Shown here: one piece after another, positions 25,921 to 34,465 of the stretch
How the letters are laid out: each line of letters begins with the position of its first letter
How positions within the stretch are numbered: the first letter of the stretch is position 1
Assembly: GCA_036489765.1 (NCBI GenBank)
Contig: DASXFE010000133.1
Location: 1 to 64,000 of the forward strand
Reading direction: 5' to 3'
Length of the DNA stretch: 64,000 nt
Source: DATARH01 sp036489765
Lineage (GTDB): Bacteria; Pseudomonadota; Alphaproteobacteria; ATCC43930; CGMCC-115725
Position numbers and translations under genes: made by a program
Notes under the pieces: model-generated
Seen by the model: the letters and a program-made list of their open reading frames with translations, nothing else
What the model was told of the DNA's origin: nothing
Database searches by the model: none

Positions 25921-26700
25921 TCAAATGCCGTATTTCTCTCGCCACCCGAGCCCAGCCGCCGTATCGCCCGCGGGATTGTATTCGCAGCCGATCCAGCCCT
26001 CGTAGCCGAGCGCTTCGATGTGGCGGAAAAGATAGTCCCAGCCAATCTCGCCGGTGCCGGGCTCGTGGCGGTCGGGAACGTCGCCGATCTGCATGTGGCC
26101 GATCACCGGCATCAGCGCCGTCAGGCGGTTCCCGAGGTTCCCCTGGGCGAGCTGGCAGTGATAGGTGTCGAACTGCAGGCCGGTCCGGTCGACGCCGATC
26201 GCCTCGACGATCGCGGCACCCTGTTCCTGCGTCGCGATCAGATAGCCGGGCGCCGCGATCGGGTTGAGCGGCTCGATCATCAGCCGGGCGCCTTGCTTCA
26301 CGGCCTTTTCACCGGCCCAGGCGAAATTGTTGGCGTAGACCGCAAGCGCCCGTTCGCGCGGCACACCCGCCGGCGGCACGCCGGCCAGCACATGGATGCG
26401 CTTGCATCCGAGCGCGCCCGCATAATCAAGCGCCTGATCGATCGAGGCGCGGAACTCGGCCTCGCGCCCCGGCAGGCAGGCGAGCCCGCGATCACCCCGG
26501 GCGCGATCGCCGACCGCCGTGTTGATCAGCACCTGTTCGAGCCCGTTATCGCCGAGCCGAGCCTTCAACTCGCGGGCCTCGTATTCGTAGGGCGAGGCGT
26601 ACTCGACCCCTTTGAACCCAGCGCGCGCCGCCGCCGCAAAGCGGTCGAGAAACGGCACCTCGCAAAACAGAAACCCGAGATTGGCGCATAGTTTCGGCAT
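25921..26700 (-). CDS. hyi: Hydroxypyruvate isomerase
   Basis: ATG 26700 gives a 259-residue TIM-barrel protein of the xylose-isomerase-like superfamily: ANLGFLFCEVPFLDRFAAAA, FKGVEYASPYEY, INTAVGDRARGDRGLACLPG, the metal ligand in MIEPLNP, LQFDTYHCQ, HMQIGDVPDRHEPGTGEI and GCEYNP. These are the landmarks of hydroxypyruvate / 2-oxo-tetronate isomerases. It interconverts hydroxypyruvate and tartronate semialdehyde in glyoxylate or tetronate metabolism. No gcl or glxR gene is adjacent; it is 61 bases after the lactonase start, so the two may be one transcript with hyi first. Confidence 0.88.
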   Translation of the reverse strand: MPKLCANLGFLFCEVPFLDRFAAAARAGFKGVEYASPYEYEARELKARLGDNGLEQVLINTAVGDRARGDRGLACLPGREAEFRASIDQALDYAGALGCKRIHVLAGVPPAGVPRERALAVYANNFAWAGEKAVKQGARLMIEPLNPIAAPGYLIATQEQGAAIVEAIGVDRTGLQFDTYHCQLAQGNLGNRLTALMPVIGHMQIGDVPDRHEPGTGEIGWDYLFRHIEALGYEGWIGCEYNPAGDTAAGLGWREKYGI

Positions 26701-26746
26701 GACCCGCTCCACCCGTCCCGGCGACACTTTAAGCGCGAAGCGCGAT

Positions 26747-26810
26747 AAATTCACAATGAGACGGTGCGGCGATGCCGAGTTGCGGCACCTCACCGTCTCA
26801 TGGTGAATTT
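26747..26810. repeat. Hairpin repeat, AAATTCAC-GAGACGGTG family
   Basis: AAATTCACAATGAGACGGTG (26747-26766) pairs with CACCGTCTCATGGTGAATTT (26791-26810): 19 of 20 positions, with a 24-base loop. It lies between the divergent hyi gene and the 516-residue unknown protein. Confidence 0.8.
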
Positions 26811-26942
26811 CCTGCGGCTTCGCCCGCGGCGCCATGCGCAGAGTGAGGAAGCGGCGTGCGTGCGGGGCCGGTTTACGCGGGGTTGCATCCGGCATACGCT
26901 CGCGACAGAGGAAACGCGCGCGAAATCATAGGGAGCACCGCG

Positions 26943-28493
26943 ATGTTGCTCAACCGATCCGAGATCAGCGAAGACCAGGCATTCGGCCAGTTCACCGACT
27001 CGATCCTCGAACGCGATCAGGCGAAGACGACCGACCTGTTCTTCAGGATGGTGCGCGACGGCCGGTCCGTCGGCGACGCGCTGTCGCTGGTGACGGCGGC
27101 CGAGGCGCCGTTTGTCAACGTGCCGTGCCACATCAACATCAAAGACGGCAACATCGCGCTGACCAACAACGACCACACCCTCTTGGGCCTTCGCGCATCG
27201 GCCCATCTGATGCCGTACCTGCCCGAGAAATATCGGCTTTTGCCGATGCTGCAGAGCGTCTGGTACATCGGCGCGGGCCTCGATATCTGGAACCAGCTTC
27301 TCTACAAATACCCCGGCCGTTACGCGACGATGAAGGGCGTGCAGGTGCCGCCGCCGTCGTACGGTCCGTCCGTCTGGCTCGAGGACATGGCGCCGATCGT
27401 CGAGGACGGCACGGTCGAGGAGCGGCTCCACAGCTACATGATCGCGACGATGACCGGCGACTCGCGCCGCGCGCACGGCCTCTTCCTCGGCCTCGCGCAA
27501 GACCCGGAGACGCGCCAGGACCTCCAGGACACGATCGAGTTCCTCGGCATCATCGACCTCCAGGAAACCGTGATCGGGCGCAAGGCGCGCAACACCGGGC
27601 ACAAGGCGATCCGCGCGCGCGCCGTGACCGACCTCGCCAATTACATCGGCTGGGAGAGGTCGCACGGCGTTTTCTACATGGGCGTCCCCGACATGGCGGT
27701 CGGCCCGCTCTACTACTCGCTCTACGACGCCGCCTCGGTCCGGATCGGCGCCGAGTTCCCCGATGATTTCGGCAAGAACCTCGAGGCGACCAACAAGACC
27801 CCGCTGTCGCCGACCGAGGTCGAGGACTTCATCCATCAGCTGATGAACGCCGACGGCGAGACCGTCTGGAACCTCATCACCACGCACCTCAAGAACGGCA
27901 AGTCGATCCAGAGCCTAGGCGACACGATCCAGCTCGGCGCGGCGGAGCTGATCCTGCGCACGACCGTCGCCCGCCAGTTCACCAATGGCCAGCACCCGTT
28001 CGACTATTGCAACGTCTGCAACAACTGGATGCGCCGCAGCAGGAGCCCGTACAAGGCGCGCGTCCTCTACCTGATGGCCAATTTCATCAACGATGTCGCG
28101 CACGAGAACAAGCTGACGACGTCGATCATCGAGGACGAGATCGCCGGGTACGACGGCAACGGCCGGACGCCGCAGGCGCTCCTCGCCGATCTCGACGCCG
28201 CGATCATGTCGCTCGATGCGCCAAAGGCGACCGCGGTCGCGCACGCTTATCTCAAAACCGGCGCCGACCGACGGCCCTACCAGGAAACCGTGTCGCTCTG
28301 CGCCAGCCGCTTCCAGGACGACCCGCACAACCAGAAGATCACCGTCTCGACCTTCGAGGAATACGAGAAAAACTCGACCCACCTGCGCGACCGCATGCTC
28401 CTCGCCACCCCGCGCCTCCTCGCAGGCTGGGTCAAGATGCCCGGCGAGCGCGAGTGCTACGCCCGGTACGAGCGGGAGTGGATCTACCAGTAA
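26943..28493 (+). CDS. Unknown 516-residue soluble protein
   Basis: The start is ATG 26943, after AGGGAGCACCGCG. There is no signal peptide or membrane helix. The protein is mostly alpha-helical, with distinctive blocks: VNVPCHINIKDGNIALTNND (about 60-79), LLPMLQSVWYIGAGLDIWNQ, SLGDTIQLGAAELILRTTV and the Cys-rich NGQHPFDYCNVCNNWMRRS (about 353-371), a possible metal site with His and two Cys. The helical histidine-bearing blocks are faintly like the long C-terminal domains of some Rieske-associated proteins, but I cannot name a family. It stands alone, with hairpin repeats on both sides. Confidence 0.75.
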   Translation: MLLNRSEISEDQAFGQFTDSILERDQAKTTDLFFRMVRDGRSVGDALSLVTAAEAPFVNVPCHINIKDGNIALTNNDHTLLGLRASAHLMPYLPEKYRLLPMLQSVWYIGAGLDIWNQLLYKYPGRYATMKGVQVPPPSYGPSVWLEDMAPIVEDGTVEERLHSYMIATMTGDSRRAHGLFLGLAQDPETRQDLQDTIEFLGIIDLQETVIGRKARNTGHKAIRARAVTDLANYIGWERSHGVFYMGVPDMAVGPLYYSLYDAASVRIGAEFPDDFGKNLEATNKTPLSPTEVEDFIHQLMNADGETVWNLITTHLKNGKSIQSLGDTIQLGAAELILRTTVARQFTNGQHPFDYCNVCNNWMRRSRSPYKARVLYLMANFINDVAHENKLTTSIIEDEIAGYDGNGRTPQALLADLDAAIMSLDAPKATAVAHAYLKTGADRRPYQETVSLCASRFQDDPHNQKITVSTFEEYEKNSTHLRDRMLLATPRLLAGWVKMPGERECYARYEREWIYQ

Positions 28494-28516
28494 CTCGCGG
28501 CGAGGCCGCATCAATC

Positions 28517-28578
28517 ACAAAGAGGCGGTGAGACAGCGAGGGGCTTGTGCTCTTCTCACTGCCTCACCGCCTCTTTGT
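28517..28578. repeat. Hairpin repeat, ACAAAGAGGCGGTGAG family
   Basis: ACAAAGAGGCGGTGAGACAG (from 28517) pairs with the arm ending CTCACCGCCTCTTTGT at 28578; two mismatches over 24 pairs. It sits between convergent genes and can act as a two-way terminator. Related text occurs at 42144-42170. Confidence 0.8.
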
Positions 28579-28601
28579 CCATCTAGGGCGCTACGCCCGA
28601 G

Positions 28602-29366
28602 TTATCTCGGCAGCACCTTTGCCAGCTCCGCGTAAGCCGACTGGTCCGTCCTGTCGTACTTCAGCGGTGTCACGACGATCTTTCCCGCCTCGATGGCGGT
28701 GATGTCGCTTTCGGGGCCCTGCTCGCGCGGGCCGCGGCGGAACATGATCCAGTGGTATTCGAACCCGCGCGGGTCGGTGCGGGTGTCAACGGTCATCCCC
28801 TGCACGAGGCCCGGCCCCTGCCGCGCCAGGGTCAGCGGCCCCACCCGGTCGGGCGGGACGTTAGGGAAATTGACGTTGAGGCAGGTCGAAGGGTCCCAGC
28901 CGATCTCCAGCAGTCGCCGCACCACATCCGCGCCGAGCGTGGCCACCGTGTTCCACGGCACGTTGGCGCGGTCGGCGTATTCCTGGCTCAGCGCGATCGA
29001 GCGCACGCCGAGCATCATTGCCGTCATCGCCCCGCCGACCGTGCCCGAATAGACGTTCTCGATCCCAAGATTGGCGCCCCGGTTGACGCCGCTGAGGCAC
29101 AGGTCGGGCAGGTTGTCCTTCAACAGGTGCGAGATGCCGATGACCGCGCAATCGCCCGGGGTGCCGAGCACGCTATAGTGCCGCTCGCCGCGCCGCGTGA
29201 CGCGCACCGGCGAATGCAGGCTGACCGCATGCGACACGCCGCTTTGGTCCCGCTCGGGTGCGACGACCCAGACCTCGTGCGCGAGGCTGAGGGCGATGCC
29301 TTCGAGCACCGCGAGCCCCGGTGCGTCGATGCCGTCGTCGTTGGTCACGAGGACCCGGTCGAGCAT
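28602..29366 (-). CDS. surE: 5'/3'-nucleotidase SurE
   Basis: ATG 29366 gives a 254-residue protein with the SurE signature: VTNDDGIDAPG (metal-binding Asp10-Asp11), APERDQSGVSHAVSL, SGVNRGANLG (metal ligand Asn) and YSGTVGGAMTA. It dephosphorylates nucleoside 5'- and 3'-monophosphates and short polyphosphate in the cytoplasm. In many Proteobacteria surE sits next to pcm or rpoS. Here it instead diverges from a VOC gene with 59 bases between the starts and belongs to no visible stress operon. Confidence 0.93.
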   Translation of the reverse strand: MLDRVLVTNDDGIDAPGLAVLEGIALSLAHEVWVVAPERDQSGVSHAVSLHSPVRVTRRGERHYSVLGTPGDCAVIGISHLLKDNLPDLCLSGVNRGANLGIENVYSGTVGGAMTAMMLGVRSIALSQEYADRANVPWNTVATLGADVVRRLLEIGWDPSTCLNVNFPNVPPDRVGPLTLARQGPGLVQGMTVDTRTDPRGFEYHWIMFRRGPREQGPESDITAIEAGKIVVTPLKYDRTDQSAYAELAKVLPR

Positions 29367-29425
29367 GCCTCTTCCTTTGGCCTTGAGCGCCGCGTACCAA
29401 TAGCCGCCCAACGCGGGAGGCGACA

Positions 29426-29818
29426 ATGTTCAAGCGCATAGACCATGTCGAGATCGTGACCGACAAGCCCGAGGAGACGATCGCGTTCTATACCGACGTC
29501 CTCGGCTTCACCGTGCGCGAACGCAGCCGCGTCCCGACCGGCCCCGACAAGGCGCTCAATCTCGCCTATCTCGACCTCGGCGGCACGACGGTCGAATTGA
29601 TGACTTGGGAAAACGTGCCGACCATGCCCAAGCCCGAGCTCGAGCATTTCGGCTACCGCATGATCGCGATCGAGGTCGAGGACATGAAGGAAGCCCTCGC
29701 CTACTTGAAGACGAAAGGCATCGACCCGGTCTGGGGCCCGAATTACCGTGACACCTACGCCCGCGCCGAAATCGCCGACCCGAACGGGTATCGCATCGAG
29801 CTTCGGCATTGGGTCTGA
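29426..29818 (+). CDS. VOC-family (glyoxalase/dioxygenase-like) protein
   Basis: The 130-residue single VOC module has the paired beta-alpha-beta-beta-beta pattern: FKRIDHVEIVTDKPEETIAF...VLGF with metal-ligand His7, TVELMTW with Glu, and a terminal DPNGYRIELRHW carrying the last Glu ligand. It resembles lactoylglutathione lyase-like and methylmalonyl-CoA epimerase-like proteins. The exact reaction is not determinable. It is followed by a hairpin and the GST gene, which would fit glutathione-dependent detoxification (inference). Confidence 0.85.
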   Translation: MFKRIDHVEIVTDKPEETIAFYTDVLGFTVRERSRVPTGPDKALNLAYLDLGGTTVELMTWENVPTMPKPELEHFGYRMIAIEVEDMKEALAYLKTKGIDPVWGPNYRDTYARAEIADPNGYRIELRHWV

Positions 29819-29826
29819 GGTGAAAC

Positions 29827-29853
29827 CCCTCTCCGCCCACTGGGCGGAGAGGG
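29827..29853. repeat. Palindromic hairpin, CCCTCTCCGCCCA family
   Basis: CCCTCTCCGCCCA (29827-29839), one base, TGGGCGGAGAGGG: a perfect 13-bp palindrome just after the VOC stop. A near copy is at 36101-36127 after boxC. Confidence 0.8.
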
Positions 29854-29941
29854 AGAAGAATTTGCGCGATCGATTTGTATTTAATCTGCGACCGCTCGCG
29901 TGCCATCCTCCCGGCATTCCACGCCCGAACAGGAGGGAATG

Positions 29942-30634
29942 ATGGCGAATTACATGCTGGTCAGCTTCAAGACCTGCCCGTGGGTGCAGCGCTCGGCGAT
30001 CATCCTCAGGGAAAAGAACGAACCGTTCGAGTTCCGCCACATCGAGAGCGACAATCGGCCTGACTGGTTCTTGGCGATCTCGCCGCACAAGAAAGTGCCG
30101 GTGCTGCGCATCGACGACAAGGTGACCCTCTTCGAATCGAGTGCGATCAACGAGTACCTCGACGAGGTCGTAACCCCGCAGCTTCACCCCGCCGATCCGA
30201 TCGAGCGGGCGATCAACCGGGCCTGGACCGACTATGTCCCGACCTTCTCCTCGCAGGTCACCGGCTGCGCCTACGCCGCGACCAAGGAGGCTTATGAGGC
30301 CGCAGTCGCCAAGATCCCCGACGCGTTCGGCAAGCTCGAAGCCGCTCTCGAAAAGCAGGGCAGCGGCCCGTTCTTCAACGGCGCCAAGTATTCGCTGGTC
30401 GATGCCGCCTACGCGCCGTTCCTGCAGCGGTACTATTTCCTCGATCGGGTGAAGCCGCTCGGGCAGATCGAGAAATTCCCGCGCGTCAAGGCCTGGGCCG
30501 AAGCCCTGATGGCCCGTCCCTCGACCCACTCCTTCCCTGAGGCCGAGTTCGAGGCGATGTACCGCGAGAATCTCCGGAAGCGCGGCAGCTATCTGTCGTC
30601 GTTCCTCAAGCCGGCACGCGCGGCGGCAGAGTAA
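29942..30634 (+). CDS. Glutathione S-transferase, omega-like (Cys active site)
   Basis: Of two adjacent ATGs, 29942 is better spaced from AGGAGG (29931-29936). The 230-residue protein has the thioredoxin-like N-domain with the active-site text KTCPWVQRSAI, cis-Pro segment KKVPVL and the glutathione-contacting ESSAINEYLDE, then an all-helical C-domain with DAAYAPFL near the usual N-capping Asp. The Cys in CPW rather than Ser/Tyr suggests omega/beta-type thiol-transferase or dehalogenase-like chemistry. Cytoplasmic. Confidence 0.9.
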   Translation: MANYMLVSFKTCPWVQRSAIILREKNEPFEFRHIESDNRPDWFLAISPHKKVPVLRIDDKVTLFESSAINEYLDEVVTPQLHPADPIERAINRAWTDYVPTFSSQVTGCAYAATKEAYEAAVAKIPDAFGKLEAALEKQGSGPFFNGAKYSLVDAAYAPFLQRYYFLDRVKPLGQIEKFPRVKAWAEALMARPSTHSFPEAEFEAMYRENLRKRGSYLSSFLKPARAAAE

Positions 30635-30654
30635 GCGTCAGCCGCCTATCCCAA

Positions 30655-30681
30655 CCTTCCCCCGCAAGCTGCGGGGGAAGG
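30655..30681. terminator. Two-way terminator-like hairpin
   Basis: CCTTCCCCCGC and GCGGGGGAAGG form a perfect 11-bp stem with loop AAGCT between the convergent GST and esterase genes. No T-tract follows. Confidence 0.65.
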
Positions 30682-30701
30682 GGCTCGCTTTACTCCCGCC
30701 C

Positions 30702-31640
30702 TTACGCAAACGCCTTCTTGAACGCCGCCCAGACCGCGCGCTGGGCGTTCATCGCGTCGTCGATCGCGGGCATCATGCCGAAAAAGGCATGGATCATGCC
30801 GGCGTATTCGTGACGCTCGACCGGGATGCCGGCCGCCTCGAGCTTTTCGCCGAGTTCGACGCCTTCGTCGTGCAATACGTCGCATTCGGCGGCGATCACG
30901 ATCGCCGGGGCGACGCCGGCAAAATTGGGCGCCAGCACCGGCGAGGCGCGCCAGTCGAGCGCGTCGTCCATGCTTCTCAGATAATGGCCGCGGAACCACT
31001 TCATCGCGTCGGCCGTCAGGATCCCGCAGCCGGTCGCGTAGCTCTTGTAGCTCTCGGTCGCCATGCGGAAGTCGGCGACCGGATAGACAAGCGACTGCAG
31101 CCGCAGTTTCGGCTCGCCCTTGTCCCGCGCCAACAGCGCCACGACCGCGGCGAGATTGGCGCCGGCGCTGTCGCCATGGACGCCGAGCCGGTTGGGGTCG
31201 ACGCCGATGACGGGGGCATTCGCATGCACCCATTCGAGCGCCGCGAACGAATCGTCCACCGCGGCCGGAAAGCGGTGCTCGGGACCCATCCGGTAATCGA
31301 CCGAAACGACGACCGCCTCAGCCCCGCTGCACAGATTGCGCGCGACGAGATCGTGCGAGTCGAGGCTGCCGATCACATGGCCGCCGCCGTGATAGTAGAC
31401 GATCGCGGGCCGCGCGCCGCTGCCGGGCGGCGTATAGATGCGCACCGGGATCTCGCCGGCCGGGCCGGGGATCGTACGGTTGTCGACCCGCGCGACCTCT
31501 AGCGGAACGGCTTTGCGCGAGGCCGCCATCGCCTCCATCTGCACCCGCGCCTCGGGCGGGGTCATGGCCTCAATCGGCTTCAGGTCGAGCTTGGCCATCG
31601 CGTCGATCGCCGCCTGGATTTGCGGGTGCAGGTTCGGCAT
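30702..31640 (-). CDS. Alpha/beta hydrolase, hormone-sensitive lipase (HSL) family esterase
   Basis: The 312-residue protein contains the HSL oxyanion motif YYHGGGHVIGS (near 81-91), nucleophile elbow HGDSAGANL, the catalytic Asp region AECDVLHDEG and His in HAFFGM. The N-terminal cap (NLHPQIQAAIDAMAKL) is typical of bacterial acetyl esterases such as Aes/LipN. It hydrolyses short-chain or aromatic esters in the cytoplasm. It is single, convergent with the GST gene and divergent from the MetE-like gene. Confidence 0.9.
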   Translation of the reverse strand: MPNLHPQIQAAIDAMAKLDLKPIEAMTPPEARVQMEAMAASRKAVPLEVARVDNRTIPGPAGEIPVRIYTPPGSGARPAIVYYHGGGHVIGSLDSHDLVARNLCSGAEAVVVSVDYRMGPEHRFPAAVDDSFAALEWVHANAPVIGVDPNRLGVHGDSAGANLAAVVALLARDKGEPKLRLQSLVYPVADFRMATESYKSYATGCGILTADAMKWFRGHYLRSMDDALDWRASPVLAPNFAGVAPAIVIAAECDVLHDEGVELGEKLEAAGIPVERHEYAGMIHAFFGMMPAIDDAMNAQRAVWAAFKKAFA

Positions 31641-31702
31641 CGTTTTCCCCTCTTCGCCTTGCGTCGCGGTATGATGACGGTGGACCGGGGAGGATTCCAG
31701 CC

Positions 31703-32872
31703 TTGAAGCTCAGCACCGATCGCATCCTCACGACGCATGTCGGCAGCCTGCCGCGGCCCACGCCGATGCTCGACCTGATCCGGGCGCGAGAGGCCGGCGA
31801 GCCGGTCGACGAGGCGGCGTTCGAGGCGCAGGCGGCGCAATCGGTCATCGACATCGTCGCGCAGCAGGTCGCCGCCGGGATCGATATCGTCAGCGACGGC
31901 GAGCAGTCGAAGCCCAGCTATGCGACCTATGTAAAGCACCGCATCGCCGGCATCGACATGGATCCGTCGGTCGTCGAGCGCGGCCGCGACGCGATGGTCA
32001 GCCTCGACCGGCTCGAACACCCCGATTACGTGACCGCAACCAATTTCAGCGGCACCGCTTTCCCGGCCTGCCTTGGCCCATTGTCCTACGAGGACCGCGC
32101 CCCGCTCGACCGCGACATCGCGCATTTCCGCGCCGCCGTCGACAAGGCAAGGCCGACCGAGGCGTTCATGCCCGCCCCCTCGCCGGGCATCCTCACCCGC
32201 TTTGTCGTCGACACCTACTACCAGGACGAAGACGCCTATGTGGATGCGCTCGCCGCCGCGATGCGCACCGAATACGAGGCGATCGTCGGTGCCGGGTTCC
32301 TCCTCCAGATCGACTGCCCCGATCTGGGCTCCTGCCGCCACAACCAGTACCGGCACCTCACCGAAGACCAGTTTCGCCGCATCGCCGACCGCAACATCGC
32401 CGCGCTCAACGCCGCGACCGAGGGGCTGCCGGCCGACCGCATGCGCCTCCACATCTGCTGGGGCAATTACGAGGGCCCGCACACGCACGATATTCCGCTC
32501 GCAAACATCATCGACATCGCGCTGAAGGCCCGGCCGCAGGCCCTCAGCATCGAGGCCGCCAACCCACGCCACGAGCACGAATGGGAAGACCTGAAGGCGA
32601 TCCGCATCCCAGACGACAAGGTGCTGATCCCCGGCGTTCTCGATTCGACGAGCAACTTCGTCGAGCACCCGCGCCTCATCGCCCAGCGCATCCTCCGCTT
32701 CGCTGACATCGTCGGACGCGAGCGCGTCATTCCCGGGAGCGATTGCGGCTTCGGCACCTCGGCGACCGCCCAGCCGATCATCGCGCCGAGCATCGTCTGG
32801 GCGAAATTCCGCGCGCTCAAGGAAGGCGCCGAGACCGCCAGCGAGCGGCTCTGGGGCCGGAAGTCGCGATGA
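31703..32872 (+). CDS. Cobalamin-independent methionine synthase II-like protein (MetE C-domain family)
   Basis: The start is TTG 31703, nine bases after GGGGAGG. The 389-residue protein corresponds to the catalytic C-terminal barrel of MetE only. The zinc-ligand set of the family is complete: His250 and Cys252 in LHICWGN, Glu284 in SIEAANP and Cys348 in SDCGFGT. Family members move methyl or alkyl groups to thiols; relatives include epoxyalkane:coenzyme M transferase and aryl-ether demethylation proteins. Its stop overlaps the start of benzoate-CoA ligase (ATGA), so here it may act on an aromatic substrate before CoA activation (inference). Confidence 0.85.
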   Translation: MKLSTDRILTTHVGSLPRPTPMLDLIRAREAGEPVDEAAFEAQAAQSVIDIVAQQVAAGIDIVSDGEQSKPSYATYVKHRIAGIDMDPSVVERGRDAMVSLDRLEHPDYVTATNFSGTAFPACLGPLSYEDRAPLDRDIAHFRAAVDKARPTEAFMPAPSPGILTRFVVDTYYQDEDAYVDALAAAMRTEYEAIVGAGFLLQIDCPDLGSCRHNQYRHLTEDQFRRIADRNIAALNAATEGLPADRMRLHICWGNYEGPHTHDIPLANIIDIALKARPQALSIEAANPRHEHEWEDLKAIRIPDDKVLIPGVLDSTSNFVEHPRLIAQRILRFADIVGRERVIPGSDCGFGTSATAQPIIAPSIVWAKFRALKEGAETASERLWGRKSR

Positions 32873-34398
32873 GCGACGGAAACGCCTACGACTATTTCGT
32901 CGCCCGCCACGTCCGCGAGGGCAACGGGGCCCGCACCGCCTTTGTCGACCCCTGGCGCAGCCTCACCTATGCCGATCTCGATACGGCCTGCACCCGCTTC
33001 GCCGCCGGCCTCGCCGCGGCGGGGATCGAGCGCGAACGGCGCATCGCGCTTGTGATGCTCGACACGGTCGATTTCCCGGTCGCGTTTTGGGGCGCGATCC
33101 GCGCCGGGGTCATCCCCGTGCCGATCAACACGTTGCTGCCGGCCGATACAACCGGCTATATCCTGCAGGACAGCCGCGCCGCCGCGCTCTTCGTCTCCGC
33201 CCCGCTCCTCGAAGCCCTGCGACCTGCCGCCCGCCGCGTCCCGCGCGTCGTCGTCAGCCAGCCCGACGCCCGCCCGTCCGATTTCACTAAATTCCTCGCC
33301 GCCGGCCACCCGCCGCCGGTCGCCGAATGCTCGCCGGACGAGACCGCGTTCTGGCTCTACTCCTCGGGCTCGACCGGCGCGCCGAAGGGCGCCCGCCACA
33401 TCCATTCGAGCCTCAAGGCGACTGCCGACACCTATGCCGCCACGGTGCTCGGCCTCGGCCCCGACGACGTCGTCTTTTCGGCCGCGAAGCTGTTCTTCGC
33501 CTATGGGCTCGGCAACGCGATGACCTTCCCGATGGCGGCCGGCGCCAGCGCGATCCTCTACCCCGATCGCCCGACCCCCGACGCCTGCCTCGCGCAGATG
33601 AAGCGCCACCGCCCGACCCTCTTTTGCGGCGTCCCGACACTCTACGCGGCGCTGCTCGCCAACCCTGAGCTCGGCAAGGGCGCCGGGTCGAGCCGGCTGC
33701 GCACCTGCATCTCGGCCGGCGAAGCCCTGCCCGAGCAGGTGGGCTTGCGCTGGCGCGACACAGTCGGCGTCGACATCCTCGACGGGATCGGCTCGACCGA
33801 GATGCTGCATATCTTCCTGTCGAACCGCCCCGGCGACATCCGCTACGGCACGACCGGCAAGCCCGTGCCCGGCTACGAATGCCGCGTCCTCGACGAAGCC
33901 GGCAACGACACGGCGCCCGGCGAGAGCGGCGAGCTCGCCGTGCGCGGTCCCAGCGCCGCCGACGGCTACTGGAACCAGCGCGTCAAGTCCCGCCACACGT
34001 TCCGCGGCGAGTGGACCCACACCGGCGACACCTACATCCGCGACGCCGACGGCTACTACCGCTACTGCGGCCGCAGCGACGACATGCTCAAGGTCGGCGG
34101 CATCTGGGTCTCGCCCTTCGAGGTCGAGGAAGCCCTCATCGCCCACCCCTCGGTGTTGGAGGCGGCCGTCGTCGGGCACGAGGACCAGGACCGCCTGGTC
34201 AAGCCGCGCGCCTTCATCGTGCTGCAGGAAGGGGCGAAGTCGGCCGACCAGGCGGCGTTGCGCGAGACGCTGCAGGCCCACGTGAAGGACCGCATCGGCG
34301 TGTGGAAATACCCCCGCTGGGTCGAGTTCGTCGACACATTGCCGAAGACCGCGACGGGCAAGATCCAGCGGTACAAATTGCGGGAGGCAGGGAATTGA
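32869..34398 (+). CDS. bclA: Benzoate-CoA ligase
   Basis: ATG 32869 overlaps the previous stop by four bases. The 509-residue protein is an ANL-superfamily adenylating enzyme with A3 motif YSSGSTGAPKGARH, A5 GIGSTEM, A7 THTGDTYIRD-DGYY, A8 YCGRSDDMLKVGG and the catalytic Lys of A10 in TATGKIQRYKLRE. The segments FFAYGLGNAMTFPMAAGA and LPAD-T-GYILQDS are those of benzoate/4-hydroxybenzoate-CoA ligases. It forms benzoyl-CoA from benzoate, ATP and CoA, feeding BoxB and BoxC directly downstream. Confidence 0.92.
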   Translation: MSDGNAYDYFVARHVREGNGARTAFVDPWRSLTYADLDTACTRFAAGLAAAGIERERRIALVMLDTVDFPVAFWGAIRAGVIPVPINTLLPADTTGYILQDSRAAALFVSAPLLEALRPAARRVPRVVVSQPDARPSDFTKFLAAGHPPPVAECSPDETAFWLYSSGSTGAPKGARHIHSSLKATADTYAATVLGLGPDDVVFSAAKLFFAYGLGNAMTFPMAAGASAILYPDRPTPDACLAQMKRHRPTLFCGVPTLYAALLANPELGKGAGSSRLRTCISAGEALPEQVGLRWRDTVGVDILDGIGSTEMLHIFLSNRPGDIRYGTTGKPVPGYECRVLDEAGNDTAPGESGELAVRGPSAADGYWNQRVKSRHTFRGEWTHTGDTYIRDADGYYRYCGRSDDMLKVGGIWVSPFEVEEALIAHPSVLEAAVVGHEDQDRLVKPRAFIVLQEGAKSADQAALRETLQAHVKDRIGVWKYPRWVEFVDTLPKTATGKIQRYKLREAGN

Positions 34399-34465
34399 GT
34401 CGCCACCTCTCCCAAAGTCACCTTGGCCGGGCTTGGCCAAGGTGCCTGTTTCATGGGGTGGGACA

